DNA of 64,000 nt from Comamonas koreensis (GCF_021026195.1 NZ_JAJNCT010000005.1:709231-773230), one strand, 5' to 3'. Positions 1 to 9,587 are shown, counted from the stretch's first letter. Translations and numbers: made by a program. The notes: a model not told the origin generated them from the letters alone.

Positions 1-1991
1 ATGGTGGTCAGGCCTTCGGACACGCGCAAAGCACCCGCCAGGCGCAGCGGGTGCATGCCATCCTTCACTGCCTGGCGGCGCAGCACCGACATCGACGGCG
101 AGGCATGCACCTGGTCCTTGAGCGATTCCGACACGGTGAGCAGCTCGTACAGACCCATGCGCCCACGAAAGCCGGTGTCGCGGCATTCTTCGCAGCCCAC
201 GGGCTTGTAGGGGCGGTAGTCGCGCTTGATCTTCCAGGGCTGGATGGCGCTGGTCAGCGCCTCGGTCGATGCCTCCTCATCGGGCTGCTTGCACTGCGGG
301 CAGAGCGTACGCACCAGGCGCTGCGCCAGCACGCCCAGCAAGGTGGCATTGATCAGGTACGGAGGCACGCCCAGCTCCATCAAGCGGCTGATGGCGCTGG
401 GGGCATCGTTGGTGTGCAGGGTGGAGAACACCAGATGGCCGGTCAGCGCGGACTGCACGGCCATTTCAGCGGTTTCCAGATCGCGTATTTCGCCGACCAT
501 GATGATGTCCGGGTCCTGCCGCATCAGCGCGCGCAGGCCTTCGACAAAGCTGAAATCGAGCGCCGGCTGCACCTGGGTCTGGTTGAAGGCCGGCTCGATC
601 ATTTCGATCGGGTCCTCCACGGTCGACACATTCACCTCTTCGGTGGCCAGGCGCTTCAAGGTCGAGTACAAGGTGGTGGTCTTGCCCGAGCCGGTGGGGC
701 CGGTGACCAGGATGATGCCGTGCGGGCGCTCGACCAGCTTCTCCCAGCGCTGCGCATCATGCGGGGTAAAGCCCAGCGCCGACAGATCCTTGACGGTGTT
801 TTCCGGATCAAAGATACGCATCACCATCTTCTCGCCGAAGGCGGTGGGCAAGGTGGACAGACGCATTTCCACCTCGTCGCCCAAGGTGTTGCGGGTCTTG
901 ATGCGGCCATCCTGCGGGCGGCGCTTCTCAACCACGTCGATGCGGCCCAGCAGCTTGACGCGCGAGACGATGGCGTTGTGCACCCCGAGCGGCATCTGGT
1001 AGACCTTGTGCAGCACGCCGTCAATGCGGAAGCGGATCACCGACTGGTCGCGGCGCGGCTCCAGATGGATATCGCTGGCGCGCTGCGCAAAGGCAAACTG
1101 CCACAGCCAGTCCACCAGGCGGATGATGCCCTGGTCGTTGGCATCGAACTGCTGGTTGGTATTGCTGAGGTCAACCAGCTGCTCGAAGTTGCCCAGCGAG
1201 CTGAGCGAGCCGCCCAGCTTGCTGGCCGCCTTGACCGACTTGGCCAGCGCGAAGAACTCGCTGCGGTAGCGGTCGATGTCCTTGGGGTTGGCCAGCACGC
1301 GGCGCACCTTGCGCCGCGCCTGGCGCTCGACCTCGCTGACCCACTCATCAATCCAGGGTTCCTTGACGGCAATCACCACTTCCTGGGCAGTGACCTGCAC
1401 CGGCAGAATGCCGTGGCGTTGTGCATAGGGTGCGCCCATGGTTTCGGCCACCTTGGCGGCATCCACCTTGAGCGGGTCTATCTTGTAATAAGGCAGGCCG
1501 CAGTGCTTGGCGACAAATTCGGTGAGCAGCTCCACATCGAGCGCCTTGCCATCCTGCAGGCGTGGCACCACCACACTGGCCAGGCGCACGATCGGGTGCT
1601 GGCTGCTGGATGCATGGCTGCAGCGGTCGATAGTCGCCCTGGCCAGCTCGGGGCTGATCCAGCCATCGCTCTGCAGCCAGTTGATGACCTGGGTCAAATC
1701 GAGTGGGCGCTGCATCAGCGCCGGCAGGCCGCTGCGCGCAGCGGGCGCCGAAGCCGGGCCAGACGCACTGGGTGTGGATGGCACGGAAGCAGGGCCGCTG
1801 GATCTGGACGGCGCAGGACCGTCTTCGACATGGCCAGGCACAAAGATCGCCGAGCGCCGGATGGGTGCCGAAGCCCCGGAACTACTACCGCCACCGGAGC
1901 TACTCGATGAGCGGCTTCTGGTGGCGGTATCACCGGGCAAGGCATCGCCCCGGCTCTTGTGGTGTTTGCTTGGCTGGTCAGGCGCTGCCAT
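1..1991 (-). CDS. GspE/PilB-family secretion or pilus ATPase, C-terminus cut by window edge
   Basis: A cytoplasmic hexameric ATPase of the type II secretion/type IV pilus family. The ATG at 1989-1991 follows an AGAGGG ribosome site. About 663 residues are visible and the last few are lost at the window edge. The N-terminus is a Ser/Gly/Pro-rich low-complexity stretch (about residues 20-75), then a GspE_N-type domain, then the motor. Walker A (GPTGSGKTTTL) lies near residue 430, an Asp-box/Walker B region follows (DPDIIMVGEIRD), and a four-cysteine zinc site (CPQC near 562, CEEC near 600) is typical of GspE rather than of retraction ATPases. No other gsp or pil gene is visible downstream of its start, so which machine it serves cannot be told from here. 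Confidence 0.9.
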   Translation of the reverse strand, partial: MAAPDQPSKHHKSRGDALPGDTATRSRSSSSSGGGSSSGASAPIRRSAIFVPGHVEDGPAPSRSSGPASVPSTPSASGPASAPAARSGLPALMQRPLDLTQVINWLQSDGWISPELARATIDRCSHASSSQHPIVRLASVVVPRLQDGKALDVELLTEFVAKHCGLPYYKIDPLKVDAAKVAETMGAPYAQRHGILPVQVTAQEVVIAVKEPWIDEWVSEVERQARRKVRRVLANPKDIDRYRSEFFALAKSVKAASKLGGSLSSLGNFEQLVDLSNTNQQFDANDQGIIRLVDWLWQFAFAQRASDIHLEPRRDQSVIRFRIDGVLHKVYQMPLGVHNAIVSRVKLLGRIDVVEKRRPQDGRIKTRNTLGDEVEMRLSTLPTAFGEKMVMRIFDPENTVKDLSALGFTPHDAQRWEKLVERPHGIILVTGPTGSGKTTTLYSTLKRLATEEVNVSTVEDPIEMIEPAFNQTQVQPALDFSFVEGLRALMRQDPDIIMVGEIRDLETAEMAVQSALTGHLVFSTLHTNDAPSAISRLMELGVPPYLINATLLGVLAQRLVRTLCPQCKQPDEEASTEALTSAIQPWKIKRDYRPYKPVGCEECRDTGFRGRMGLYELLTVSESLKDQVHASPSMSVLRRQAVKDGMHPLRLAGALRVSEGLTT

Positions 1992-2050
1992 GATTTATTC
2001 CCTCTGTCTTTTTATCTTCTGGCTTTATACCTGATGGTTTAGTAGTCGCT

Positions 2051-2213
2051 TGGGATTCTCTGCAAAACCCTCGCCAAGCGGGATGGACGCGGATCGGGAT
2101 GAGACGCAAGGCGTCTTTCGCAGTCAATAGCGAGCTATTGACAAGGAAGACAACGCAGCGGATCGCCCGAGTCCGCGTTCAGACCACGGCAGGGAGTTTT
2201 GCAGAGGATCCCT
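2051..2213. repeat. Palindromic intergenic element with terminal inverted repeats (copy A)
   Basis: The left end (2052-2075) and right end (2188-2212) are inverted copies sharing GGGATnCTCTGCAAAAC and a GCC tail. Inner segments also pair: GGACGCGGAT near 2085 with the complement of GTCCGCGTTC near 2171. The centre is a 9-bp hairpin, GTCAATAGC-GA-GCTATTGAC. The whole element could fold as one long stem. Its right-hand 104 bases (2114-2217) resemble 16713-16815. It sits in the upstream region of the GspE-like gene. It looks like a small non-coding mobile or REP/MITE-like element; no coding frame is evident. Confidence 0.7.
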
Positions 2214-2221
2214 TGGTAAAG

Positions 2222-3007
2222 TCAGTCCAGCAGCGGCTGCACAGGTTTAAAAACCTTTAACCACTTGAGCGCCGGCAAGCCCGTCTGCTGCTGCACCAGG
2301 TCGGCACGCTGGCTGAGCAGCTCGCGGCTGGGGCGGCTGGCGCTGCGCTGGGCCAGCACGACGGTGTTGCCCTCCTTCGTCGCCGCAAAGCGCCAGACGG
2401 CCTCGGGCCCAAAGGCCTCCTGGATATGGGCAAGGCTGCGGGCAAAGCTGTTGGTGCGGCCAAACAGGTTCACCGTCATGCAGCCGTCCTCGGTCAGCAA
2501 GTGGCGGCAGTGCAGGTAGAAGTCGGGGCTGTCGAGCACGGGGGCAGCTGCCTCATGGTCGTACAGATCGACCTGCAGCGCATCGACGGTCTGCAGGTAC
2601 TGGGGCTTCTGGATCTCCACCCCTGCATCGCCCAGCACGACCTGGAGCTTGTCGCTGTCGGGCGGCAGCTTGAACCACTGGCGGCAGACCGTGATCACCT
2701 GGGGGTTGAGCTCGATCGCGGTGGTGCTGGCCATGCCCAGCTTTTGTGCGCAGAACTTGGTGGCCGCGGCGGCCCCCAGGCCCAGCTGCATCGCGCGGCG
2801 CTCGGGCACCGTGGGCCAGTCCACCAGCAGCAGCCAGGCCATCATGCGCTGTACATATTCCAGTTCGATATCGAAAGGCTTCTTGATGCGCATCGAGCCT
2901 TGCACCCACGGAGTGCCCAGGTGCAGGTAGCGGGCTCCGTCAAAATCGGAAATCGTGACCTCGGGCAGTGGCTGCGCCAGCTGCGGAGATTTTTTTCTAG
3001 TCGTCAT
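2222..3007 (-). CDS. Spermidine-synthase-like (SpeE-fold) methyltransferase-type protein
   Basis: 261 residues from the ATG at 3007, chosen because the frame upstream of it is not conserved-looking. The protein has the Rossmann core of polyamine synthases: a glycine loop LGLGAAAATK at 75-84, an acidic residue ending the next strand (AIELN, E99), a GDAG segment (D127) and VDLYDHE at 146-152. These match SAM/decarboxylated-SAM binding proteins of the SpeE superfamily. The short form lacks a clear SpeE N-terminal strand domain, so true spermidine synthase activity is uncertain; many stand-alone relatives are annotated only as spermidine synthase-like. It stands alone between the repeat element and a divergent DUF2798 gene. 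Confidence 0.75.
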   Translation of the reverse strand: MTTRKKSPQLAQPLPEVTISDFDGARYLHLGTPWVQGSMRIKKPFDIELEYVQRMMAWLLLVDWPTVPERRAMQLGLGAAAATKFCAQKLGMASTTAIELNPQVITVCRQWFKLPPDSDKLQVVLGDAGVEIQKPQYLQTVDALQVDLYDHEAAAPVLDSPDFYLHCRHLLTEDGCMTVNLFGRTNSFARSLAHIQEAFGPEAVWRFAATKEGNTVVLAQRSASRPSRELLSQRADLVQQQTGLPALKWLKVFKPVQPLLD

Positions 3008-3233
3008 GGGTGGGATTATCGGCCGTTGTCCGCAGCGGTTCTGTGCATTGGCCTGTTGCAGCCAGCGGGGCGCGGATTCAGCGCACCGCGCCGCCGCATT
3101 GCCCGGGTTATTGATAGTCATTAATTATCAAAAATAGTGATTGATAGCCATTTGTGGCATGCGGACCACGCAGAGAAGCCGGACCGGGGATGGCTGGCTT
3201 TAGACTGCGCGATTGATTTTTTCTGGAACCCCC

Positions 3234-3527
3234 ATGTCTCACGCCATCAAACAACGCCTGTTGTCGTCCTTCATCATGTCCTTGCTGCTTTCGGGGCTGA
3301 TGAGCGCCTGGGTCACCTGGCTGAACATCGGGCTGGTCGGGGATTTTGTCTCCCGCTGGCTGCATGCCTATCTGCTGGCTTGGCCTGCCGCATTCACCAT
3401 CGTGGTGCTGCTGGCCCCTGCGGTGCAAAGCCTGTCCTTGCGCATGCTCGGCGGCAGCCCCGGCGCGCCCCGCGCTGCCCGTGCGGGCATTCCAGCGGCA
3501 GAGGCTCAGGCCAGCAATCCGCTCTGA
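3234..3527 (+). CDS. DUF2798 small inner-membrane protein
   Basis: 97 residues. The start is placed at the internal ATG (MSHAIKQ) because the preceding seven codons look like leader. It has two predicted membrane segments (about residues 8-32 and 43-65), with the spacing and short polar ends typical of the DUF2798 family of two-helix membrane proteins. Function unknown. Its last 22 bases overlap the end of the convergent glycosylase gene. Confidence 0.7.
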   Translation: MSHAIKQRLLSSFIMSLLLSGLMSAWVTWLNIGLVGDFVSRWLHAYLLAWPAAFTIVVLLAPAVQSLSLRMLGGSPGAPRAARAGIPAAEAQASNPL

Positions 3528-4012
3528 CGCATCACATCGCGCCAGCCAGCGAGTTTGCGCTCAAAACTCCATGAGGCATTGGCCGGGCTGCTGGAGGGCA
3601 GCCGGTAGCTGGGCAGGCCCAGCACGGCCTGCACCCGGGGTGCATGGCGAAAGCTCTCGCCACCATTGTGCGCAGCGGCCACCAGTTGCGGGCACTGCTT
3701 TTTGAGCGCCCCAAAATCATTGAGCTGGGCATTGCGGATGCTGGTGTCCAGGCTGCCTTCGCGCTCGCAAGCGGCATAGACATCCCACAGGCCCAGGCCC
3801 CGCTCCAGCAGCCAGGCACAACGCTCGGCATAGGCGCTGGGCTGCGGGTGCTCCGGCCACAAGGCGGCCAGCAGCGGCCACATGTGGTTGCGCGGATGGG
3901 CGTAGTACTGCTGCAGTTGCAAGGACTGCACACCGGGAAAGCTGCCCAGAATCAAGACCTGGGTGCCGGGCCCCACCACCGGAGCCAGCCCGCAGAGCAG
4001 CGCATCAGCCAT
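3506..4012 (-). CDS. DNA-deoxyinosine (hypoxanthine) glycosylase, UDG superfamily
   Basis: 168 residues. It removes deaminated adenine (hypoxanthine) from DNA in base-excision repair. It carries the UDG-superfamily marks of this family: GSFPG at 23-27, YYAHPRNHMW at 36-45, GLGLWDV at 73-79, an NGG turn at 116-118 and the closing LPSSSPANAS at 138-147. Length is normal for the family. Its start overlaps the end of the TatD gene by 8 bases, so the two are probably translated from one transcript. Confidence 0.85.
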   Translation of the reverse strand: MADALLCGLAPVVGPGTQVLILGSFPGVQSLQLQQYYAHPRNHMWPLLAALWPEHPQPSAYAERCAWLLERGLGLWDVYAACEREGSLDTSIRNAQLNDFGALKKQCPQLVAAAHNGGESFRHAPRVQAVLGLPSYRLPSSSPANASWSFERKLAGWRDVMRQSGLLA

Positions 4013-4877
4013 GGCCTAATCCCCCATCGCGGCCGGGCAGCAGAGGCTGCAGCCGGGGCAGCACCCTGGCAGCATTGTCGCTGGTGGCCCGCTGCCAGTC
4101 GGCGGTGGTCAAAGCCTCATCGGCATGGGCCTCGGCCCGCACCTCCAGCATGACCTGCGCAATGCGCGGAATCTCGGCCGGCTGGTTGCGGCCCTGGGCC
4201 TCGCCAGCGGCGCGCTGCTCGGCCGTTGTGTAGAGCCAGTGCGGGGGAATATCAGGGGCATCGGTCTCGACGACGATGGCCGCCATCGGCAGCTGCTGCA
4301 CCAAGCGGCGCAAATGCAGCGCACGCTCATAGGTCAGCGCGCCGCCAAAGCCCAGCGCAAAGCCGCGCTCGATAAACTGCAGCGCCTGCTGCAGGCTGCC
4401 GTTGAAGGCATGCGCAATGCCGCCCTGCACCGGCCAGCGGCGCAGCGCGCGCAGCAGCTGGTCCGACGAGCGGCGCACATGCAGGATGACAGGCAGGTCA
4501 AAGCGGCGCGCCAGCTGCAGCTGCTGCTCGTAAAACCAGGTCTGGCGTTCAGCATCCAGCCCGGGCACAAAAAAATCCAGGCCGATCTCGCCAATCGCCA
4601 CCAGTCGCGGGTCATCGCGGCAGTCTTCGAGCATGGCGGCCAGGGCCTCGATGTCGGCTTCTGCCGCACGGCCGGTGTAGAGAGGGTGGATGCCCAGCGC
4701 ATAGCTGTCGCCCCAGCGCTGGGCCAGCTCGCGCACGGTGGCCCAGTTGCTGCGCTCTACCGCCGGGATCACGCAATGCGCCACCCCCGCTGCATGCGCG
4801 GCGGCGCGCAAGGCGTCGCGGTCGGCATCGAACTCGGGGGCATCCCAGTGGCAGTGGGTGTCAATCCAGAAGGGCAT
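4005..4877 (-). CDS. TatD-family metal-dependent hydrolase/deoxyribonuclease
   Basis: 290 residues with the complete TatD metal site on a TIM barrel: DTHCH at 6-10 (H8, H10), GEIGLDF at 94-100 (E95), LHV at 130-132 (H131), AHAFNG at 153-158 (H154) and ETDAPD at 202-207 (D204). Family members act as 3'-5' DNA exonucleases or related phosphoesterases in the cytoplasm. It is 20 bases downstream of lolD in the same direction and overlaps the next gene. It is slightly longer than E. coli TatD because of a C-terminal tail. Confidence 0.88.
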   Translation of the reverse strand: MPFWIDTHCHWDAPEFDADRDALRAAAHAAGVAHCVIPAVERSNWATVRELAQRWGDSYALGIHPLYTGRAAEADIEALAAMLEDCRDDPRLVAIGEIGLDFFVPGLDAERQTWFYEQQLQLARRFDLPVILHVRRSSDQLLRALRRWPVQGGIAHAFNGSLQQALQFIERGFALGFGGALTYERALHLRRLVQQLPMAAIVVETDAPDIPPHWLYTTAEQRAAGEAQGRNQPAEIPRIAQVMLEVRAEAHADEALTTADWQRATSDNAARVLPRLQPLLPGRDGGLGHG

Positions 4878-4897
4878 GCGGGCGCGGCCAGTGTGGC

Positions 4898-5581
4898 TCA
4901 GGCTTCAAAGCGGCCGTTGACCATGCGCACCGCCCGGTCGCAGCGCTGGGCCAGCTCGCCATCATGGGTGACCATGACAAAGGCAGTGCCGCGCTCGCGC
5001 GCCAGCTGCAGCATCAGCGCGAAGACGGTGTCGGCCGTGGCGCGGTCCAGGTTGCCGGTGGGCTCATCGGCCAGCACGCAGGCGGGCTGGGTGACCAGCG
5101 CGCGCGCAATGGCCACGCGTTGGCGCTCCCCACCGGAGAGCTCGGCGGGGCGGTGCAGCACGCGGTCCTTCAGGCCCACCGAGGCCAGCACCTCACGCGC
5201 ACGCTCGGTGCATTCGGCATAAGGCATGCGGCGGATGCGCAGCGGCATGGCCACATTGTCCAGCGCGCTGAACTCGGGCAGCAGATGGTGGAACTGGTAG
5301 ATAAAGCCCAGGTGCTGGTTGCGCAGCTCGCCTTGGCGGGCGGCGCTGAGCGTGTCGAGCCGCTGGCCCTTGAGGCTGACGGTGCCGCTGCTGGGCGCAT
5401 CCAGCCCGCCGAGCAAATGCAGCAGGGTGGATTTGCCCGAGCCCGAGGCGCCGACAATGGCCAGGGTCTGGCCGGCCTGCACCTGCAGGTCGATGCCATG
5501 GAGCACCTGCACATCGAGCAGGCCTTCGGTAAAGCGCTTGGTCAGGCCCGAGGCCTCCAGGACGATGGACGAATCATTCAT
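4898..5581 (-). CDS. lolD: LolD, ATP-binding subunit of the lipoprotein-releasing ABC complex
   Basis: 227 residues. Powers extraction of outer-membrane lipoproteins from the inner membrane. Walker A GASGSGKS at 44-51, a [15 protein letters not shown] stretch typical of LolD/MacB ATPases, signature [10 protein letters not shown] near 148 and Walker [12 protein letters not shown] near 166. Its start overlaps the stop of the LolC-type permease by 8 bases, which supports translational coupling and assignment to this partner rather than to an orphan transporter. Confidence 0.92.
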   Translation of the reverse strand: MNDSSIVLEASGLTKRFTEGLLDVQVLHGIDLQVQAGQTLAIVGASGSGKSTLLHLLGGLDAPSSGTVSLKGQRLDTLSAARQGELRNQHLGFIYQFHHLLPEFSALDNVAMPLRIRRMPYAECTERAREVLASVGLKDRVLHRPAELSGGERQRVAIARALVTQPACVLADEPTGNLDRATADTVFALMLQLARERGTAFVMVTHDGELAQRCDRAVRMVNGRFEA

Positions 5582-6830
5582 AACGCAGCGCCTCGGCGGG
5601 GTTCACGCGGCTGGCGCGCCAGCTGGGGTACAGGGTGGCCACAAAGGCCAGGATCAGGGAGATGATGGTGATCGGCACGATGTCGCTGCGCTGGGGCTCG
5701 CTGGGCATCTGGCTGATCAGGTAGATGTCCTTGGGCAGGAAGCTGGTGTGCAGGGCGCGCTCGATGGCCGGCACGATCACATCGATATTGCAGGCCACCA
5801 GCAGGCCCAGGCCCAGACCGGCCAGGGTGCCGATGACGCCCACCAGTGCCCCCTGCACCACGAACACGCCCATGATGCTGCGCGGGCTGGCGCCCAAGGT
5901 GCGCAGGATGGCGATATCGGCGCGCTTGTCGGTCACCGTCATCACCAAGGTGGTCACCAGGTTGAAGGCGGCCACGGCGACGATCAGGGTCAGGATGATG
6001 AACATCATGCGTTTTTCCACCTGAACGGCGGCAAACCAGGTCTTGTTCTGCTGCGTCCAGTCGCGGATCAGCAGGTGGCCGCTCAGGCTGTGGGCCAACT
6101 GCTGGGTCACCTCAGGGGCCTGGTGCAAATCCTTGAGCTTCAGACGCACGCCGGTCGGGCCTTCCAGGCGGAACAGGCGCTCGGCATCCTCATGGTGCAT
6201 CAGCACCAGGGTGGAGTCGTACTCGTAGTGGCCGGAGTTGAAGGTGCCCACCACCTGCATCTGCTTGAGGCGGGGCACGGTGCCGGCCGGGGTGACCTGG
6301 CCGCTGGGCACGATCAGGGTGACCTGGTCGCCCTGGCCCACGCCCAGAATGCGCGCCAGCTCGGAGCCCAGCACAACATTGAAGCTGCCCGGTGTGAGCG
6401 CCTGCAAACTGCTCTGGTCGATGCCGGTGGTCATGTCGGTGACCTCGGGCTCCAGCGCCGGGTCAATGCCGCGCAGCAGCGCGCCGCGCATGTCTTCACC
6501 CCGGGCGACCAGCGCCTGGGCCGAGACAAAAGGCGCCGCGCCAATCACATTGGGGTTGGCCTTGGCCTCAGCAATGGTGCGGGCCGGATCGGGCAAGGCA
6601 TCGCCGCCGGGCGTGAAGATCTCGATATGCGAGACCACGCTGAGCATGCGGTCGCGCACCTCTTTTTGAAACCCGTTCATCACCGACAGCACGATGATCA
6701 GCGCCGCCACTCCCAAGGCAATGCCCAGCATGGACACGCCCGAGATGAACGAAATAAACCCGTTGCGCCGGGTTGCCCGGCCTGCCCGGGTGTAGCGCCA
6801 GCCCAGCGCCAATTCATAGGGAATCTGCAT
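5574..6830 (-). CDS. lolC: LolC/LolE-type lipoprotein-releasing permease
   Basis: 418 residues from the ATG at 6830 (MQIPYELA), the conserved start of this family; a longer in-frame start adds unconserved residues. The first membrane helix is about residues 23-47, followed by a MacB-like periplasmic domain to about 265, then three C-terminal helices. Only one permease is present beside LolD, as in species that use a LolF-like or single LolC/E form. The family-typical [12 protein letters not shown] sequence follows helix 1. Acts in the inner membrane with LolD. Confidence 0.9.
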   Translation of the reverse strand: MQIPYELALGWRYTRAGRATRRNGFISFISGVSMLGIALGVAALIIVLSVMNGFQKEVRDRMLSVVSHIEIFTPGGDALPDPARTIAEAKANPNVIGAAPFVSAQALVARGEDMRGALLRGIDPALEPEVTDMTTGIDQSSLQALTPGSFNVVLGSELARILGVGQGDQVTLIVPSGQVTPAGTVPRLKQMQVVGTFNSGHYEYDSTLVLMHHEDAERLFRLEGPTGVRLKLKDLHQAPEVTQQLAHSLSGHLLIRDWTQQNKTWFAAVQVEKRMMFIILTLIVAVAAFNLVTTLVMTVTDKRADIAILRTLGASPRSIMGVFVVQGALVGVIGTLAGLGLGLLVACNIDVIVPAIERALHTSFLPKDIYLISQMPSEPQRSDIVPITIISLILAFVATLYPSWRASRVNPAEALRYE

Positions 6831-6928
6831 AAATCGTTCTAAAAATATAGATGGTGCCGGTAAGCACTTAGAAGCCACTTAATCCACTGCACCGCAAACC
6901 GCATTGTGGCATCGCCGACAATAGACCC

Positions 6929-7849
6929 ATGTCGGAAAACCAGCATTTGATCATCTCCTACGCAGCCACGGACGAGCCGGGCTGCCAGCAAGCCTTGCAG
7001 GCGCTGCCCCTGCCGAACCTGCAACGCCTGCTGCGGCAGTGGTCCGTCAGCGCCAGCGACAGCGGCGCGCTGGAAGATTTTGCCCCGCCCCATGAACGCG
7101 TGCTGGCCCAGGCCATGGGCCTGCCGCCCAAGGCCACGCCCTGGGCGGCGCTGTACCAGCTGCAAAGCGGCCAGACTCCGGGCGATACCGGCTGGGCCTT
7201 TCTCTCGCCCTGCCACTGGCAGATCTCGCCCGACCAGGTGCGCATGAGTGATTTGTCCGCCGCGCAGATGAGCGACGAGGAATCGCGCAGCCTGCTGGCC
7301 ATCATGGCGCCCTGGTTTAGCGAAGACGGCATTGAACTGGTCTACGACCGGCCCGACCGCTGGCTGGCGCGCGGCGAGGTGTTTGCGCAGCTCGATACCG
7401 CTGCGCTGGACCGCATTGCGCTGCGCGATGTGCGGCCCTGGCTGCCCGACAAAGCGCAGGCCGCCGTGCTGCAGCGCCTGCAGACCGAGATGCAGATGCT
7501 GCTCTACACCCATGCCTTCAGCGATGCACGCGAGGCCAGTGGCCGCGCGCCTATCAATTCGTTCTGGGTGCATGGCGCAGGCGCCCTGCCCGCCGGCTAC
7601 CAGCCGCCCGCCCAGACGCCAGAGCTGAATACCGCCCTGCGCGACAGTGCCCTGGTGGGCGACTGGCGCAGCTGGCAGCAGCAATGGCAGCAGCTCGATG
7701 CGACCCTGGCCAGCACCGCCTGGAGCCGGATCAGCCTCTGCGGCGAGAAAAATGCCATCACCCTGGCGCCCCCAGCCCCCGGCTGGCTACCAAAAATCAA
7801 GCAATGGCTGGCACCGACCAAGCCCTTGGCGCTTTTGAGTTCCCTATGA
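6929..7849 (+). CDS. Conserved protein upstream of recJ, function unknown
   Basis: 306 residues, soluble, with no signal peptide or membrane helix that I can see. It is rich in Trp and Gln and has no catalytic motif I recognise. Its stop overlaps the recJ start by ATGA, so the two are co-translated. A gene of this kind in front of recJ is common in Burkholderiales; homologues carry inconsistent names (phosphoglycerate-mutase-like, RpfE-type regulatory protein), and I would not transfer either. The coupling suggests a role connected with RecJ or simply shared expression. Confidence 0.7.
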   Translation: MSENQHLIISYAATDEPGCQQALQALPLPNLQRLLRQWSVSASDSGALEDFAPPHERVLAQAMGLPPKATPWAALYQLQSGQTPGDTGWAFLSPCHWQISPDQVRMSDLSAAQMSDEESRSLLAIMAPWFSEDGIELVYDRPDRWLARGEVFAQLDTAALDRIALRDVRPWLPDKAQAAVLQRLQTEMQMLLYTHAFSDAREASGRAPINSFWVHGAGALPAGYQPPAQTPELNTALRDSALVGDWRSWQQQWQQLDATLASTAWSRISLCGEKNAITLAPPAPGWLPKIKQWLAPTKPLALLSSL

Positions 7850-9561
7850 AAATTCTGGCTAGAGATATTCCCCCGCGCACCGTCTGGGCGCTGGAGCAGG
7901 CAGGTGTGCACCCACTGCTGGCCCGCCTGTTTGCCGCGCGCGGCGTGCAAGCTGCTACTGAGCTGGACGACGGCCTGGCCCAGCTGCTGCCGCCCGCCGG
8001 CCTGCTGGGCACGCGTGAAGCAGCCCTGCTGCTGGCCGATGCGATTGGCCAGCAGCAGCGCATTTGCGTGGTGGCCGATTACGACTGCGACGGTGCCACC
8101 GCCTGCGCCGTGGCCCTGCGTGGCCTGCGCATGCTGGGTGCCCAGCAGGTCAGCTACCTGGTGCCGGACCGCGTGGTTGACGGCTATGGCCTGACGGCCG
8201 CGATTGCCGAGCGCGTGCACCAGCAAGGCGCGCAGGTGCTGGTGACCGTGGACAACGGCATTGCCAGTGTAGACGGCGTGGCGCGCGCCAAGGCGCTGGG
8301 CATGACGGTGATCGTTACCGACCACCACCTGCCGGCAGCCACCCTGCCGGCGGCCGATGCCATCGTCAACCCCAACCAGCCCGGCTGCGGCTTTGCCAGC
8401 AAGGCCATGGCCGGGGTGGGCGTGATGTTCTATGTGCTGATGGCCTTGCGCGCGGTGCTGCGCGATCGCGGCGCCTTTGCCGACATGGCCCAGCCGCGCC
8501 TGGACAGCCTGCTGCCGCTGGTGGCGCTGGGCACCGTGGCCGATGTGGTCAAGCTCGACGCCAACAACCGCCGCCTGGTGGCCCAGGGCCTGCGCCGCAT
8601 CCGCGCCGGCCATATGCCACCCGGCCTGGGCGCACTGTTCTCGGCCGCCAGCCGGCGTGCCGCCACCGCCAGCACCTTTGACTTTGGCTTCGCCTTGGGC
8701 CCGCGCATCAATGCGGCCGGGCGCCTGGCCGATATGACCATCGGCATCGAATGCCTGTTGACCGACGACACCTTGCTGGCCGACACCCTGGCGCGCCAGC
8801 TGGATGCCATCAACCGCGAGCGCCGCGATATCGAAACCGGCATGCGCGAGCACGCCATGCTGCTGGCCGAGGCCTTGTTTGAAGAAGGCACCGAGCCGCC
8901 TCCGGCCGTCAGCGTGTTTGACCCGGACTTCCACGAAGGCGTGGTCGGCATCGTCGCCTCGCGCATCAAGGACAAGCTGCACCGCCCGACCTTTGTGTTT
9001 GCCGCCAGCAGTGCGCCAGGCCATGAGCATGAGCTGAAGGGCTCGGGCCGGTCCATCCCCGGCTTCCATCTGCGCGATGCGCTGGACCTGGTGGCCAAGC
9101 GCCACCCGGGCGTGCTGATCAAGTTTGGTGGCCATGCGATGGCAGCGGGCTGCACGATTGCGCTGGACGATTTCGAGGTGTTTGAACAGGCGCTGGCCCA
9201 GGTCGCGCAGGAATGGCTGGATGAGCGCACGCTCACCCGCCAGCTGGAGACCGACGGCCCGCTGCCGGTGCAGTTCCGCCATGCCGAGACCGTGGACACG
9301 CTCAACAGCCAGGTCTGGGGCCAGGGCTTTGCGCCGCCGACCTTCAGTGAGGAGCTGGAGGTCATCAGCCAGCGCCTGGTCGGTGAAAAGCATTTGTCGC
9401 TGAAGCTGCGCCACCAGGGCGAGATGGTGGACGGCATCTGGTTTGGCCATACCGAGCCACTGCCGGCCAAGGTGCTGCTGGCCTTCCGGCTGGACATCAA
9501 TGAGTGGCAGGGCCAACGCAAGCTGCAGTTTCTGGTCGAAGGCGCGCAGCTGCCCGGCTGA
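7846..9561 (+). CDS. recJ: RecJ single-strand-specific 5'-3' exonuclease
   Basis: 571 residues. Degrades ssDNA 5'-3' in RecF-pathway recombination, mismatch repair and base-excision repair. The DHH phosphoesterase core is intact: DYDCDG at 79-84, VTVDNG near 134-138, TDHH at 158-161 (the DHH triad), then the DHHA1 domain with GRSIPGFHLRDAL and FGGHAMAAG, and a C-terminal OB-type domain. The start is fixed by the ATGA overlap with the preceding gene. Length matches the family. Confidence 0.95.
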   Translation: MKILARDIPPRTVWALEQAGVHPLLARLFAARGVQAATELDDGLAQLLPPAGLLGTREAALLLADAIGQQQRICVVADYDCDGATACAVALRGLRMLGAQQVSYLVPDRVVDGYGLTAAIAERVHQQGAQVLVTVDNGIASVDGVARAKALGMTVIVTDHHLPAATLPAADAIVNPNQPGCGFASKAMAGVGVMFYVLMALRAVLRDRGAFADMAQPRLDSLLPLVALGTVADVVKLDANNRRLVAQGLRRIRAGHMPPGLGALFSAASRRAATASTFDFGFALGPRINAAGRLADMTIGIECLLTDDTLLADTLARQLDAINRERRDIETGMREHAMLLAEALFEEGTEPPPAVSVFDPDFHEGVVGIVASRIKDKLHRPTFVFAASSAPGHEHELKGSGRSIPGFHLRDALDLVAKRHPGVLIKFGGHAMAAGCTIALDDFEVFEQALAQVAQEWLDERTLTRQLETDGPLPVQFRHAETVDTLNSQVWGQGFAPPTFSEELEVISQRLVGEKHLSLKLRHQGEMVDGIWFGHTEPLPAKVLLAFRLDINEWQGQRKLQFLVEGAQLPG

Positions 9562-9587
9562 GCGGCACCTGGGGCTTGCGGTGCCGC
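9562..9587 (+). terminator. GC-rich hairpin directly after recJ
   Basis: GCGGCACC (9562-9569) pairs perfectly with GGTGCCGC (9580-9587) right after the recJ stop. Only a short mixed T stretch follows, so it may be a weak or rho-assisted terminator. The rest of 9588-9804 shows no gene. Confidence 0.45.

Noticed and set aside
51-1910. 619-residue open frame on the plus strand
   Set aside because: It lies opposite the GspE/PilB-type gene, whose motifs are unmistakable. The product is His/Gln/Arg-rich without any domain, as expected of an antisense frame in GC-rich DNA.
7597-9516. 639-residue open frame on the minus strand
   Set aside because: Antisense to recJ, with low-complexity His/Gln/Gly composition and no motif.
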